From Liolophura sinensis (Eukaryota; Mollusca; Polyplacophora; Chitonida; Chitonidae): a DNA stretch of 52,071 nt. Position 1 is the first letter of the stretch. The number at the start of each line of letters is the position of its first letter. The DNA is taken from positions 43,521,116 to 43,573,186 of the forward strand of contig NC_088301.1 of NCBI RefSeq assembly GCF_032854445.1, in the 5' to 3' direction. Below the pieces are notes generated by a model. That model was not told the DNA's origin. It saw only the letters and a list, made by a program, of their open reading frames with translations, and ran no database searches. Of the stretch, positions 11,918 to 25,171 are shown one piece after another. The position numbers and the translations under genes were made by a program.

Positions 11918-14180
11918 CTGTAATTAGAAAACAATGATTTTTCCAATGATCCATTGAATTTGATCCAATTCAAACAATATTGAATCAATATAATACATGA
12001 CTAAGACTTTCATAGTTTCATTTATGACATATCATGGTGACATGCCTGCCATTACACTCTAATATTAAAAGAATATTGTATAGAATCATATGAAACCAAC
12101 AACAGTTTACAGTTATATTAGACTCATCACCAAACGGGACCATTTAGGCAATTTATCAGCTGGGCAGGTGTATCAACAATGTAGAGCATCAAATAACATA
12201 CATGTACTATTCCTTTATAAAACGAATCAAACATATATATACATAAACTATATATATACGTATTTTACTACAAGTATATTTTATAATAAATATTTACAGG
12301 TAACATTTAATTATGATGCATATAGTGCATCCTTCTCAACTCTAATTTGCCATGAAAATGGTGTAAAAAAAGTACATGAATGTGGTAAAAAAAAAAAAAG
12401 AAAAAAACCTGTTGAACTATTTACATCCATTATTACATTAAAAAAATTGTGACCATGTGTCATATATTATGCCACAAAAATATTACAGTTCATAATGAAT
12501 AGCATAGAATAATTAGTTGTGAGTATTATGTGTGTTGTTTAGAAAATTTAATATAGTAGTGCAGCACTTGTTAATATTTGCTCACTCGGTAGGGTACAAG
12601 TCACTTAAAGCCTGAGACAATGCACCAATCACTATTTACAATAGCAGCCGGAGGGACACTCACTATCTCTTCACTGCTAGGTCTGCAGTCCATCTCTTGG
12701 TCAGGAATTGTACCTCAATGACCTTGCTAGTCTTTAGTGACCCTTACCCACAAAAGTTTATAAACACCCAGTTCATGGGCAAGCGAGACTGGACACTAGA
12801 TGACCCATGAAAGCAATGCAGGGAATGTTGCCTCTAATCTGCCTTGGTCAGTGGCTGGACTTGATTGTAAATGTCATTGTGGATGGTAATCAGCTATTGT
12901 GTCCTCTCTTCCGTATTTCACACCTCAAGCTCCACGCTGAGGTCTTACAATAAACACAGTGTGGTCGGGTGACCGTCACTGTTAAACATACCTCGCCCTT
13001 CTCCGACAAATCTGAGTCGCTCGCCGTGCGGCACAGGCTCTGACGTAAACACAAGCGTGGTCAGCCCGCTCGCCGCAACTCAAGCTGCACTGGCAATCGC
13101 TCTCATCACCTTATACCTATGTAGCAAAAAGACACCCTGGCTTCCCCACTTTTTCCGCGCCCACTATGTGATGTTTACGTCTTTACACATCTGAGGTGTG
13201 AAGGATTAGATTTCCAGAAGGAAGTTTTTCCCGTGTGTTTGGCCGCACAGCTAATCTGTCACGGCTCAGCCCTCCATTTACCACTGTAACTATTTCAAAC
13301 ATGATTCAAGCTCAGCTCTGCCAGATTGCTACATGATTTATTAATTAATATCTTGTTAAGAATTCAAACAAGAATCCAACGTGATGACAAATTTGTACAA
13401 TATCGTATCGTCGACTAATAGAGTAAAGAAAACATACCTAAGAGTATTATTTTAATGGGGCGGGGTACAGTTTTCAGAGAATCCCTGCCCCCTACTTCGC
13501 CAGATGCATATTTTTGATCACTACATACTTAACCATGTAAATCTACTTTTTCAGCCTTAGTCATGATATTGCATCCCCACTATATCACTAGCATGACAGA
13601 AGTGTTATGAACTGTTTTCAGACACAAAATTGCATGCAAATTCATTCACAACTGCATTTCTAATGGCAGAAAACATTCCGAACTGATAAGTGTGCAACTG
13701 CATCTTGGTTTTCATAATCCGAGATGGATTTTCATCTATCCTGTAGATTAATTTTTTGTTCACTTAATAACAACTACTTCAAAATGGTAACATGAGGAAC
13801 ATAGCACTTGACTGGTTGGCTGGTTGGTTGGTTATTCCATGACATTTATATGATTATGCTCCATTGCAAATCACTTGGTGATAGATAATTGGTTAATAAC
13901 AATGTACGCTGAACTATTAAACTGACATTATATTAACAATTGCTGACCTTTCTATAAAAAAAAAAATCTCATTTGCTATGCTACCTAATCACTATTATAT
14001 TCTTGTTGTTCAGATAACTTGCGTTGCCCCAACTTTGCAAAGCTACGTCAAGCTCTAATACTATGCTGCCATGATTGTTACACCAGGTATATATTCTACG
14101 AGCAATATCCTTATAATGCCTACTTACTATTAAAAAGTGTTGCTGGAGTAAGAGGGAACATATAAGCGATCATATATTAC
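11918..14180 (-). other. 2.3-kb foxP intron between the two Gln-rich exons
   Basis: AT-rich, with a higher-GC island at about 12.6-13.3 kb, an A run near 12388 and a degenerate GGTT repeat near 13810-13833. No exon seen. Confidence 0.6.
12590..13330. promoter_or_regulatory. Higher-GC intronic island (candidate enhancer or internal promoter)
   Basis: CpG-containing, complex sequence with two forkhead-type sites, GTAAACA (13045-13051) and TGTTTAC (13172-13178), both followed or preceded by ACGT. No coding frame recognised. Role inferred from composition and motifs. Confidence 0.28.
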
Positions 14181-14498
14181 CTGGTGCTGCATAAGCAATG
14201 ACTGTTGCTGCATCATCTGTTGCAACTGCTGAGGAGAAAGGATTTGTTGCTGTAGTAACTGCTGCATCTGTTGCACTTGGTGTAGTGTCATGCCATGTTG
14301 TGACATTAACATCATCTGTTGTTGCGCCTGCTGCACCGCAGCCTGCACTGCTTGTTGGGCGTGGTGGTTTTGTTGCGAGGAAACAGAGACCATAGTCCCC
14401 GGGGTACCATCCATTCCTGACTTTCCTTTCCGTTTCGACAAGCTTCCTAGTCCCCCTGGTGGAGAGAGTTTTGCCAGGGGAGATAACTGACCAATACC
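14181..14498 (-). CDS. foxP: FoxP Gln-rich exon 1 (residues 57-162)
   Basis: Acceptor TTATTCCACAG before 14498 and donor CACCAG/GTAATA after 14181. It is 318 nt, phase 0 at both ends, 106 codons. It opens with a Pro/Ser/Gly/Leu segment (GIGQLSPLAKLSPPGGLG) and a basic patch SKRKGK, then the Gln-rich part. The stretch HQVQQMQQLLQQQILSPQQL parallels vertebrate FOXP2, where a T-P-Q-Q-M-Q-Q-I-L-Q-Q-Q-V-L-S-P-Q-Q-L segment occurs at the same place; this is the strongest N-terminal link to the family. The Gln-rich region of FOXP proteins acts in transcriptional repression and protein contacts. Gln codons are mixed CAA/CAG with Met and Leu interspersed, so there is no long pure tract. Confidence 0.93.
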
Positions 14499-17400
14499 CT
14501 GTGGAATAACAGCAATAAAAGACTTGTCTGTTCACATGAATCCTACTATAACCTAAATCTGTTCACACGAATCAGAACGTGTGTTCCATCATAACTCTGA
14601 ATCCTAAACCGTTAGGTGTGGTGACCACTAAAAAGGAAATATATATATATTTAGATGCAATTCTGTGTGTCTCACATGTATGTGAGACATAAAAAAGAGA
14701 AAAACAACGCGTATCTAATAAACAAGTTTTCTGTGAAGACAAGTTCATTCAACACAGAAGCTCTAGCATGACAGTTCAATGGAGAAAACACTGAGGGTAG
14801 GAAGGCAGAAACAGGTAATTGCCTGTTGAGCTTGTAGATCCATCCCACCAACTAAATCCAGGCCGACAACTGTTGGGCGAATGGAGGAAAGTTGAGTTGG
14901 GACTGTGATATGTACTGACTCAACTTCTGTCCATACAGGACAAGATAACAGCCAAACAATAATTAGAGGGATTCATAATGGTTGGTTTGAGTAAGTATTC
15001 CTTTCCATTGAGAAACGGCCCCAATTTGAAGTCTGTCAACAAGCTGAAGAATGAACACACAGTGTGTGTCAACAGCAGGCTGGCTGGACAACCCCATACC
15101 CTTCTGAACATTGAAGTACACAAGTGGCCCAGACCACTGACTGTAGCTTGTGAATCAAAATCAAAGATAATATTTGAAAACTAGCAAGCAACCTGAGCTA
15201 ATGGATACTTGGAGAAGAGGAGGAGGAAAAGGCAGGGATGATGGCAGAAAACAACACAAGGTGTGTACTCAAGTTCTTGTGTGGGCCCTTGAGTAAGCTG
15301 GACCGTCACCTGCAAACATTGATCCCCACAGAACATGCGCCGCATAGGTGACAAGATCCGCCACAGGGCCCGGTAACTGTCTCCGCCCCCGGCAACCAGT
15401 GAGGACTGTCACACATAAACCTCGATCTCCGAGGGCTGTGTTCCTGCTGCCACTTTCACCGTTTATCAAGTCGTACACCTTAACTTGTGCAGTGCAATCA
15501 ATCACTTATAACCACTCACAGGAAGAAAAAGAAACGTCACGTTTGGACTCTCAACAGAACACATAAAGTAACTTACGATGGAAGCATCCACTTTCGTTGC
15601 AATGAACACTTTAGAACTTTTCGAACTTTTAGTGAGAAGTGTGCTATGAGAGTTTATGGCTACACCTAATAATTTAAATTACTAAAAAAAGAACAGAAAG
15701 ATAAATAAAATAAAAAAATTAATAGAATGGTTTAACACTAACTGCAAAGATACAATAATAATGAAAATACACTAAAAATAAATAAATAAAAAAAGCACAT
15801 TTAAACCAAATGAGAAATAGATTACATCAAAATTTATCAATAATGCTTACCTTAAAATATTTTCCCTGACTAATATTTTCCCTCAGTAGTTTTAGGCAGG
15901 GCAGTGTCTTGCCAACCCACTGCAGCCATGTGACAGCAGTGTTATTGTGTTAATTTTGGATTGACTAAGATGGGAGAGCACTGCTTCTCTGACCAGAGCT
16001 GTCTGCACACTAACCTCAGGCCCTCAGCCCCCACCTTTGACTCTCCGCACCATCCCCTTCCCTCCACTCAGATACCTCTGCCAACGAGAGTGCTGCTCTG
16101 ACTCACTAAGTTTACTTTTGTGGCATCATAAATAGATTGTGTTGACATCAGGCCACAGTGGCACTATCAGAAATTCGGCAGCCCGATACAAAGAGCGTGG
16201 CCGGCTCTGTCTTCAGACAGAACACAAGGGGAAGCCACAGGCATTGTGGTTGTTACTTTTGCCACCGAATTCGAGTCAACAGTAAAAACATGACCAGAAA
16301 GAAAGGAGGAAAAAATTACCCCGTGCCCACTGTAAACAAAATACGGTCCTGTCTGACAAAAAGGGATGAGATGGAAAACAAATATTGCACGCAGAAACGC
16401 GGAAACCAAACGCTGCTGTGCATCGAGGAACGTAAAGCCAATCTGGCCTCTTTAGAAAGCAGAGCATGTCCTAGCCTAAGATGTGATCAGGCCCATTTTG
16501 ATCACACACAGACACTGACCCAGCCTCATTATACCCACAATATTCCGGCCAAGATTGCCTAGACATTCACCTTAACACTGGTCAGATGACCTCAACACTA
16601 TGGGACATATTGGTCTGCAGAAAAGGAAGTGGAAGTTCCTGGGCTATAGGCCCAAATCCATACAAAGACCGTTAATGCTTGTGTCTGGTTATTGCAACAA
16701 CAGGCCATATACCAGGAAATGACCCTTAAATTAACAAGAATGATAAGCATTTGTACAAGAGTTTTGCTTAAAAACAAAGATATACATGTAATAACTCGAA
16801 GGTAGTGTGAAAATTAGCATGTAAGAGGGAAACCAAGATAACATTTTTATTTCTTCTTAAATTTTCTTCTTCATTTTTTCAATCAGTGTTGGCTATAAAA
16901 TGCTACAAAATACACCAAATATATGATTTATAGAAAGAATTACACAGAAATAAAGAAACAGGAAAAACTCTCACAATGTCTTACATTTAGGGCTTGGTAT
17001 AAGATAAGTGGTCTTGAACATTAGAAAAGTATTAATTCAACACAGAGCTGGCTCAAGGACAACAATGCCAAGTCACAAGGGAGGATGTTGAAAAAAGCAA
17101 AAGCCAGTCTGTCATGGACAATCAAGGCAATACATGATTTCGAAATTCCAAAATGACAACAAAGAAGTGATGAAATGCCATCACTCTACAAAACATCAAC
17201 ATTCAGAAAAAAATAATGGAAAAATAAAAAAAATCTCACTGCACTGACTTAATATATTGATATCAATGACTGGTATATCCACCATTGATCGATATACAAA
17301 TTTAGTTGATTGACAAGTAGATAAACACTCCTATGATGCGGAAGCTATTAAGGACCTGATTTTGTCCTGAAAATTATGATTTAGTTGAGTTTAAAAACTA

Positions 17401-17573
17401 TCCAACCACCAAACTTTTACAGCTTCTAGAACCAATAGTCACATGTACATGTAGATTTTGTACAGTAGTGGGGCACACAGATAACTTCCAAGGATTGTCC
17501 AATCTACTGTATCGCGAAAGAAAAAAAAATGACCGCAAAAAGCAAGCAAGTGAAGAAAATGAACCATACTTAC
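14499..17573 (-). other. 3.1-kb foxP intron
   Basis: Contains a higher-GC island (about 15.2-16.6 kb) and otherwise AT-rich sequence with short A-rich runs. No exon seen. Confidence 0.6.
15180..16620. promoter_or_regulatory. Higher-GC intronic island (candidate enhancer)
   Basis: Two GC-richer blocks (15.2-15.65 and 15.9-16.6 kb) around an A/T-rich gap. It contains GTAAACA at 16332-16338. A plus-strand frame at 16158-16562 (GTG start) has no known domain and is treated as chance. Regulatory role inferred. Confidence 0.25.
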
Positions 17574-17732
17574 AGGGGAATCTCTGCCATCCCCATTTCC
17601 GTTCACACTGCCATTGGACATGGTGTGGGGTAGGTCATTGCCATGGTTACTGGTGGTGGTTGTTGTTGCAGTGCTTAGATTAATGGCTAAGTCCCTGTCT
17701 CCCTCCTCTCTCTCCATTATTCCATTTTCCTT
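17574..17732 (-). CDS. foxP: FoxP N-terminal exon (residues 4-56)
   Basis: Acceptor TTTTTTCCAACAG precedes 17732 and the consensus donor CCT/GTAAGT follows 17574. The exon is 159 nt, phase 0 at both ends. It reads KENGIMEREEGDRDLAINLS, then a Thr run (T-A-T-T-T-T-T) and a Ser/Asn/Gly/Asp-rich tail ending NGDGRDSP. This resembles the low-complexity N-terminus of vertebrate FOXP proteins (SRDGRSSGD region) in character rather than by close identity. Expected role: flexible N-terminal part of a nuclear regulator. The acceptor is a tandem CAG-AAG, so Lys4 may be optional. Either the MSQ exon (42780) or the 266-codon exon (25172) can splice to it in frame. Confidence 0.85.
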
Positions 17733-20700
17733 CTGTTGGAAAAAACAAAACACAGACAATCAGTTGCAGAGCACCTTCATATATCCTGAATAGATACAGT
17801 TCAGAAAAAATTACTAAATTAATGCCAATACAGCTTTAAAAACAAAAACATATTTATGGGTGGGGGAGAGGTCTTACAGTTTGTTCTTCTTTCTTCAGGT
17901 CTGTTTAGAAGAACAGTTAATTGATGCACATAGTGCAAGACTTTGTTCAACCTATTCCAGATGTTACTTGAAACAAACTCATAACCATATATGGTACACC
18001 TGTGATTACTGCCATATGTCATACTGCAGTCATCCTTACATACAGCATGCCTGACTTATGTGAACAGCCAGGATCATCCGACCTCACATTTAAATGTCAG
18101 TCTCAATGAAACTGTTACCTTGGGTGGTCAATCTCAGTTATGTGTACATCTTCTATGTACAGCTCGTGACATATGAAGAAACGGAATGAACACTACAGAT
18201 GAGCTTAGTCTTTACAGTTAAATAAAAGATTATAATCACTGTTCACAACACATACTGTATCTGTGAATGTAGCACTACAGTAAACATGACTCAAATTACC
18301 TGTATACATCCACAGAACCTTCTTTCAACAAATATGTCCCCCATTTTTCTTTAGGCTATCTACATGTACATGTATCCTTCAAACTCCAGTTTGACTCCAA
18401 AGACTCCAAATCTATCCAGTTCTCCAACAGTACCCTTACTGAATTCAATAGTTATTACTGAATGAAGTTTTTATATGTATCTTCCGACATGTGGTTTATA
18501 GCAGCTTTACAGGTGATTTGTATGTGCCCACCTGTGAGTAGTTCTATAATGTGTTTAGTCTCCTGGATGATCACAGGTGTCACATTACCTGTCCGTGCTC
18601 CAGTTTGTATTTATAGAGTTCACATTAAACACTGCAGACAACAGTGACATAACAGCTAGCCAGTAGCAAGTCAATCTTAGATCCAATCAGTTAACAGCTG
18701 AGCATATTGACAAGTATGTGCTACCATAAATACCCCTATCACCTAACACAGTCCCATGTACACAAAATGCAATATTTACAACATTGACCCAGGTTTGACA
18801 ATTCACTGAGTAATTCTTACTCACATGCAATATGACAGAATAAATTCCTGCCTTTTGAATTTCTGGAATATCATTTAAGAAAATTAAGCAAATAGAAGCC
18901 AAAGTTTTAGGAGGAACACTGTACAGTGAGGCTTCTCTCTAAAAACTTATGTCAGGATTGGCAGGTACAAATTAGTTGTCATGCTGATGTTTATTTTTAT
19001 CTTGTGTAGTGTAAATGACACTAATTAGACAGATCTCTTTATTGGCTTGTTATGGGACAAGCTAGAAGATTACATCTTTCTCAATAAGGTCTTCAATTAA
19101 ACATGTTTCAGTTGTGAACATAGTACATGTTCATAATTTCTGTGAATGTCTAATATCTAATGTACAAGTAGCTACTTTAACAATTTTGTATATTATAAGA
19201 AACACAAGCCTCTCAGCATTTTTTTTATATATACTATTCTTTAACACTGTTGCTCCAGATAATGCCTCCAAAATGTGCACATCAAGTAAGTACACCACAG
19301 TAGTTCAATATACATGTATTCCAAAACTGTTTTGTTCTATACCCAATTGTCTTTCAAGCTGAATCTAGAGGTAAAAAAATGTTTTTTTTTAAAGGAATGA
19401 ACATTAAAACATATCTTACAATCAACAACAGGCTAAATTCAGATAAGAATAAAAAAGGAGACAAGGGTTTCCTAACCAAACAGGGTCTGTTAGACCACAT
19501 TTACATCTACCTGAGCCCTGTATCTTATTTCTTCTGACAGGTATATGTCAACCGTAAATCAAAAATGTCTATACTGACTGTCACAATATTTGTTCACAAT
19601 AATAGTAACCTTACAATTAATCTCTACTTCAAATCTGTCTGAGAAAATACAAGCAAAAAACAAAAAAAAGTGAAAACCACACACATAATTTCACCTGTCA
19701 AACAAGTCATGTTTTCAAGCTTCCTCACAATTTGAGGTGTGCTTTCATGCACATGATGTGCCAGTGTAGAGCCACGGTAGGCGTAATTAACACAAAACAT
19801 TACAATGCTTAGCATTTTAGAGACAAATTAATACATCAACCCTTAAACTAGAAGAAGAAACAGAAAGAAAGAAAAAAATATTACTGTAAATAGATTTCCT
19901 AATGTTAGGTGCATTTTTGCACCTGCTGACTAAGGTTGGAAATAAATATCTATATCTGGTATTGCATCAACTGGTAATTCCACTTTAAATGTGACAACAA
20001 ATTCACAAATTTTTACGCCTGTGACTTCACTCAGTTTAAAATTCTCATAACTACTATCAGCTTACATACAGTAATCACACTTAGTTCTGAGACTGTCTGA
20101 TAAAACTTTGCTATTAACAAATACACGTACACAGATTTAGTTACACACTTCCACACAACAAACAAAAAGCCTTCTCCAAACAGAACAAATATTCACCTGT
20201 CAGAATAATCAGTCATTCAGCATGGTGGTGTGTTTTCCAATAATTTGACAATAGATGCGGGAACTCCACAGAAAGATCTAACGCTAGAGAGGTAACTGAG
20301 GATCTCTCTACTAGGAGTACTTATTTACTTAGAGCTTCCCAACCGAGCCACCTCACAGTGTGACCCTTCAACACCACATCGGTTCTCTTGCCATCTTCAC
20401 AACTACACCACTAATCCGGGAATGGCAAAAATGTCAGCGAACTCACAACATCAGGGGAAACACTTCTCCAGAGCAACGGAAAAACATTTAGATGTAAGAG
20501 ACATTGACATCAGCACAAACTTCCCGAAAGTGGTCCTTTCCCAGCACACCTGATGGCGCTGTTCAGGTACACGCAGATGGAGGAGATCCTCCCAATTGTC
20601 AAAAACAGGTATACAACATAACCTTCAGGGCATTACGCTCTTCTAACTTGCCCATCATCTCATCAAAATTTCATTTAAATATAGAACAAAAGAATTGTCA

Positions 20701-23700
20701 AATTTAATGTCTCAATAAGTGTACACAGTAGCCGCATCTATTTAATTAAATTTCAAATTTAATCAACGGGTTACCAGGTCAGTTGAATCATGTAGAGTAA
20801 TGCTGTCTGTGAACAAAGCGATGTTTTATACAACACACACAAACTATAAGACATTATAAATACAAAACTACTACAATTAATATTAACACACCGCAAGAAA
20901 ATACTGATAAAACTCGTAAAATGGCAATTCCAGATCAAAATTTTATGAGCTTTATTTTAAGATCCTAAACAGATTTTGAAGTTTAAAATAATAAATTTTT
21001 CACATTTATTTATGACTAATACAGCTATGAAATCAGCCAAATAAGTTTATACCGGCTTTATATTTAACCTGGAAGTCAAGGAATGCAAAATTTTGAGATT
21101 ATGAATCACGGAAGCAAAGATCCATGATCAGTGGTTTACATACTCTTAGTCACTGTCCACACTGGCTGTGTTTACTGTACATGTACATCTCCCAATGATT
21201 TCACAGGTAGCACAATGTAACCTTTGCATAAATCCCCTGTGTGACAAGCGCAAAACCACATGTACACATAACTCACCTTTAATATTTCATATGCAAATTG
21301 ATAGCTATTCACATTATCCAACATTTGAAAAGGCAGCCAAAAAAAAAAAAAAAAACTAACAGAAAAAAAAAATTTGTACCCACATGTCATAAATGAATGA
21401 TCAGAAACCTATCAGAAAACTTCTAAATAACAGTGAATGACCATTTTCAAAGCTTAAAACAACACTGCAAGCTTAACCATCTTGAAGAAGCAATCAAGAC
21501 AATGTGTTAATGATGGTCTACATGTAGCTTTCATGTTACAGGAAATGGAATTACTTCAGGTTGCATTTGAATATTATAAACAGAACAAAATACATGACTG
21601 AAAAAAAAGGAAAAAAAAAATATCAAAAACCCAACAAAAATAACAACTAACATCCAAAACATGTTAGGGAATTTACACGAAAATATCAGCAGCTTGAAAA
21701 TTACTTTCAAGATAAACTCACCTAATCGTGGTGTGTTATCCCAAGAACTGTTTGTAAGACGTAAGAGTGTAACCAGATAATCGGCCCTAGAGTGACTAAT
21801 CCCTGTTGGATGTCTCTCACAGACAGTTTTGCTTACATGCTTCTTACTTAATTATGGCCATAAACTGAGCTCCAGAGACTTATCAGAGTGACTGATCAGT
21901 AACATTTTCACAGGGGTTCTCACATACTTCATTCATGACTAGGCCCTTGTAGCTAAAAGTCGTTTTTCCACTGGCGATATTTGTGCCTTATTAAGAAGAT
22001 CAGATTTCCTGCCATCTCATTATTTGACACAGATAAACAGATGTCTCTAGAGTCTATCTTACAACCAATCTTTAATTAAACAACGACAACACTGCTGTTA
22101 CGAACTGTTCTAACACTAATTACTGTGTAACTGTAAAAGAAAGAAAGAAAAAAATTTCCTACAATTACTTCATTCACATGCATTTTTATTTCATCTCTAT
22201 TATCAACATTCTTTCGCAGACGCTGTCTATAATTTCTCAATTTATGATCTCACAAGAGCCTAACCTTATGCAAATAGTTCAAATTTAATTCATTTCTTTT
22301 TGTTTTAATCCTGAACAATGGCCTCTTGTGATCAACCCCACATTCAGAGGAGTTACCAATAAAACTGTCTTGACAAAAACAAAGGCTATGACGATGACCT
22401 ACCTGACTCCAAAGAAGGTCAAAACATTTAATATTTTTAATTACACGTTTACATGTAACATCAAATCCTTGAATTTCTCAATACAATGAAAATTAGAGTC
22501 TATTTCATTAATATTTAGTAATTTATTCATATTTCATTCAACTTATGAATTGACTTCAATACACACAAATAAAAAGTGTCAACTAATACTTAAAAATAAA
22601 TACATATTAATCTTTGCTGACATCTAGCAATACTTATTTCAATTCTCTTGTTTCAAATGAATATAAATGCACATTTAAGAATACAGAAAGCTATGAATCT
22701 TGAGTTTTCATGCTATGTTGAGATGCAAACACATTCAAGAACTTTTTGATGTTTACAGAAAATTAACGTACATAAATTTAACGGTCCCCAAACCACAATA
22801 ATTTCACTTAAAAGACGCATTTAAGGTAATGACACCTGTTCACTATTTTTATCTACTAATCTGTTCTCTTGATTACTTCTGTGATGTGGAAAACATTCAA
22901 ATCATCTATGTGGGTAACATATGAACTCTTAAACAATAAAAGTGATTGGTTAAGTATTTGAGTTTTTCTTCAGCTCAGCCCAATCTGTTGCTTATCACTG
23001 GGTCTCTTTCATCTGGCTAATACTGATGAACAAGCTAAGTTTATCCCTCATGTTACAAACACCAGAATCTGTAAAATTTACCAAATAAATTTACCCACGC
23101 TTCAATAGTTGCAGGTCTCTCCACCACCTCCCCCCCACCCAAAGCTCCACACCTCCCATTTAAATCTGTGTACTTTTCTACAATGCATTGGTACATGGCT
23201 TAACTGACATTAACATTCTTATATGAAAATTAACGAGATAATTTGAATGCTTTGGTTAATAATAAAATTTTAATCATGAACAAAAGAAATGAATCTTTAA
23301 TGGAGCGATGAAAAGCAATAGAAATACATCATTCTATTTGTACAAAACCTGATCAGTAGGCAATAAATCTAAGAGGTTATTTTAATCGCCTGTGATCTTC
23401 CTAGAGTAATTCGACAAGCATGTTGTCAAGCATGATGCCCCACAAAAAATGCTGGAATGTTTTTCAGCACATTCACAACGTCAATTATCTAATGAGGCTT
23501 GTTAACACATAATTAAACCAACAAAAAAACAATGTCTTCACGATTCTATTGTGCTGTGCATCTTACTGATATTTGATTTTGCTGACATGTCAGCGTGATA
23601 TTTAACAATCAATCATCCAAGGAGCATAGTATGTGCATATACATGCAAGTCACATGGTAACACAGATCCCTTCCCCCGAAAAGGCACAAAGTTATGATGT

Positions 23701-25171
23701 ACTCTACTATAAATAAGAAATGCCTCCAGCCACATGTTTAACTCAGTTACCTCCCCTTACCCAGCAGTCCTATATGTTTAGTAATAGCTACATAGCAGCT
23801 TAACCAATCGATTAAAATGAACTTAAAAGTGATTTTAAAAAAAATCTTTTAATATACTTTAAAACCAAATAAATATGAAGTTATACAATATTTGATTAGT
23901 TCTGAACACGAATTTTTATCTTCACATTTAGGAAGGTCTTCATCTTGAACAGGATGTTTGTTTATGGTAATAAATATGTACAATTGCCTTACTTGTATTT
24001 AATAACTGAAAGCCACTATCAGAATTCATGATCTATACATTACAGATCTAACCATTCACAAATGCACTTGACTGATACGCCATGCAAAGGACTAAAGGTG
24101 AAAATATTCAAGTCACACCAATACTCCATATATAAGAAATTGTAACCTCACCAAACTATACACTTTTGCAACTATGAAACTATACAAATAAACTAATCAA
24201 GATCTTTGAAGAAAACTACTGAATTTATCTTGGAACACCTGTTTGTACATTAATGTGTACACTACTGAGAGCAAAACCTAGAAGTAGCAAGAAGTCGACG
24301 CTGAGCGGCCAATCATCACAACTGTGTGCTAGTGAATTTTTCAGCGTTTTGCCACCAGATCCGACAGAAATTGCTCATAAATTACCATTCATATACATGT
24401 ATTTGAATATTACACGTACTTTCAGAATGAGAATCTGTTCTCATGATTTGTTTATCATTTACCTGAATATATATGTAATGGTTTGGAGCTTCTTCTGGCG
24501 ACATGAATGGAAGATTGTTTTAATATTGTTGTAATAGCGAGTTTATAGAGTGGAGGATAACACATTTCCTGAATGGTTAGGTGCAGACAGGCAATATAAA
24601 AACCCAATGAATCAAAGTGTGAACACTAAATACTGAATGGAGGCACAAACTGACATATGACTACTTTAAAGTGGAACCAGGCAATATACATGTGCAATCT
24701 CAAAGTTCCATGCCATTGTCCCCACACTCCAAATTTGTGTATTACTTTTCATAATAGGGGGACAAATATGGTGTAGACACTACTGTAATTCTTCAACCTA
24801 TTTGCATGTTTACAAAGTGTTTATTCAAGCACATTCTTAAGGAATTATTCTGAGTAAACTGACACTTATACTTTCTGTGAAGCCCTCAACTTGTCCAATT
24901 CAACTAATGTAGTTTTCTCTGCAGAAGTTAAAAATGTGCATCAATTGCACGGAAACTTGCTCCTTCATATGCGAAAAAACTAAGGAATTAGGATAATACA
25001 TATATCATATTTTATACAGGGCCCCAGCCCTCCCAAGTAAAGTCATCAATTGTTGACCACAACTGTTAAGGCATAATCATCTTACCTCAAGTTCACAGTT
25101 TAGAGTGGGACATAAACAACTATCAAAACGGATCATGCATGGTCCAAATATAGAACCAAAAAATTCATTAC
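17733..25171 (-). other. foxP intron between the large alternative exon and the N-terminal exon
   Basis: AT-rich. It holds a higher-GC island at about 20.2-20.64 kb, another at about 21.7-22.0 kb, A runs near 21339-21355 and 21601-21620, and many short TACATGTA palindromes. No exon recognised. Confidence 0.6.

Noticed and set aside
14170-14535. 121-codon minus-strand frame overlapping the Gln-rich exon
   Set aside because: Out of frame with the FoxP exon and crosses its splice acceptor. The FoxP frame has family similarity and matching phases.
16158-16562. 134-codon plus-strand open frame
   Set aside because: GTG start, no known domain, Cys/His content without a regular finger spacing, and overlapping frames on the other strand are also open, as expected by chance in this island.
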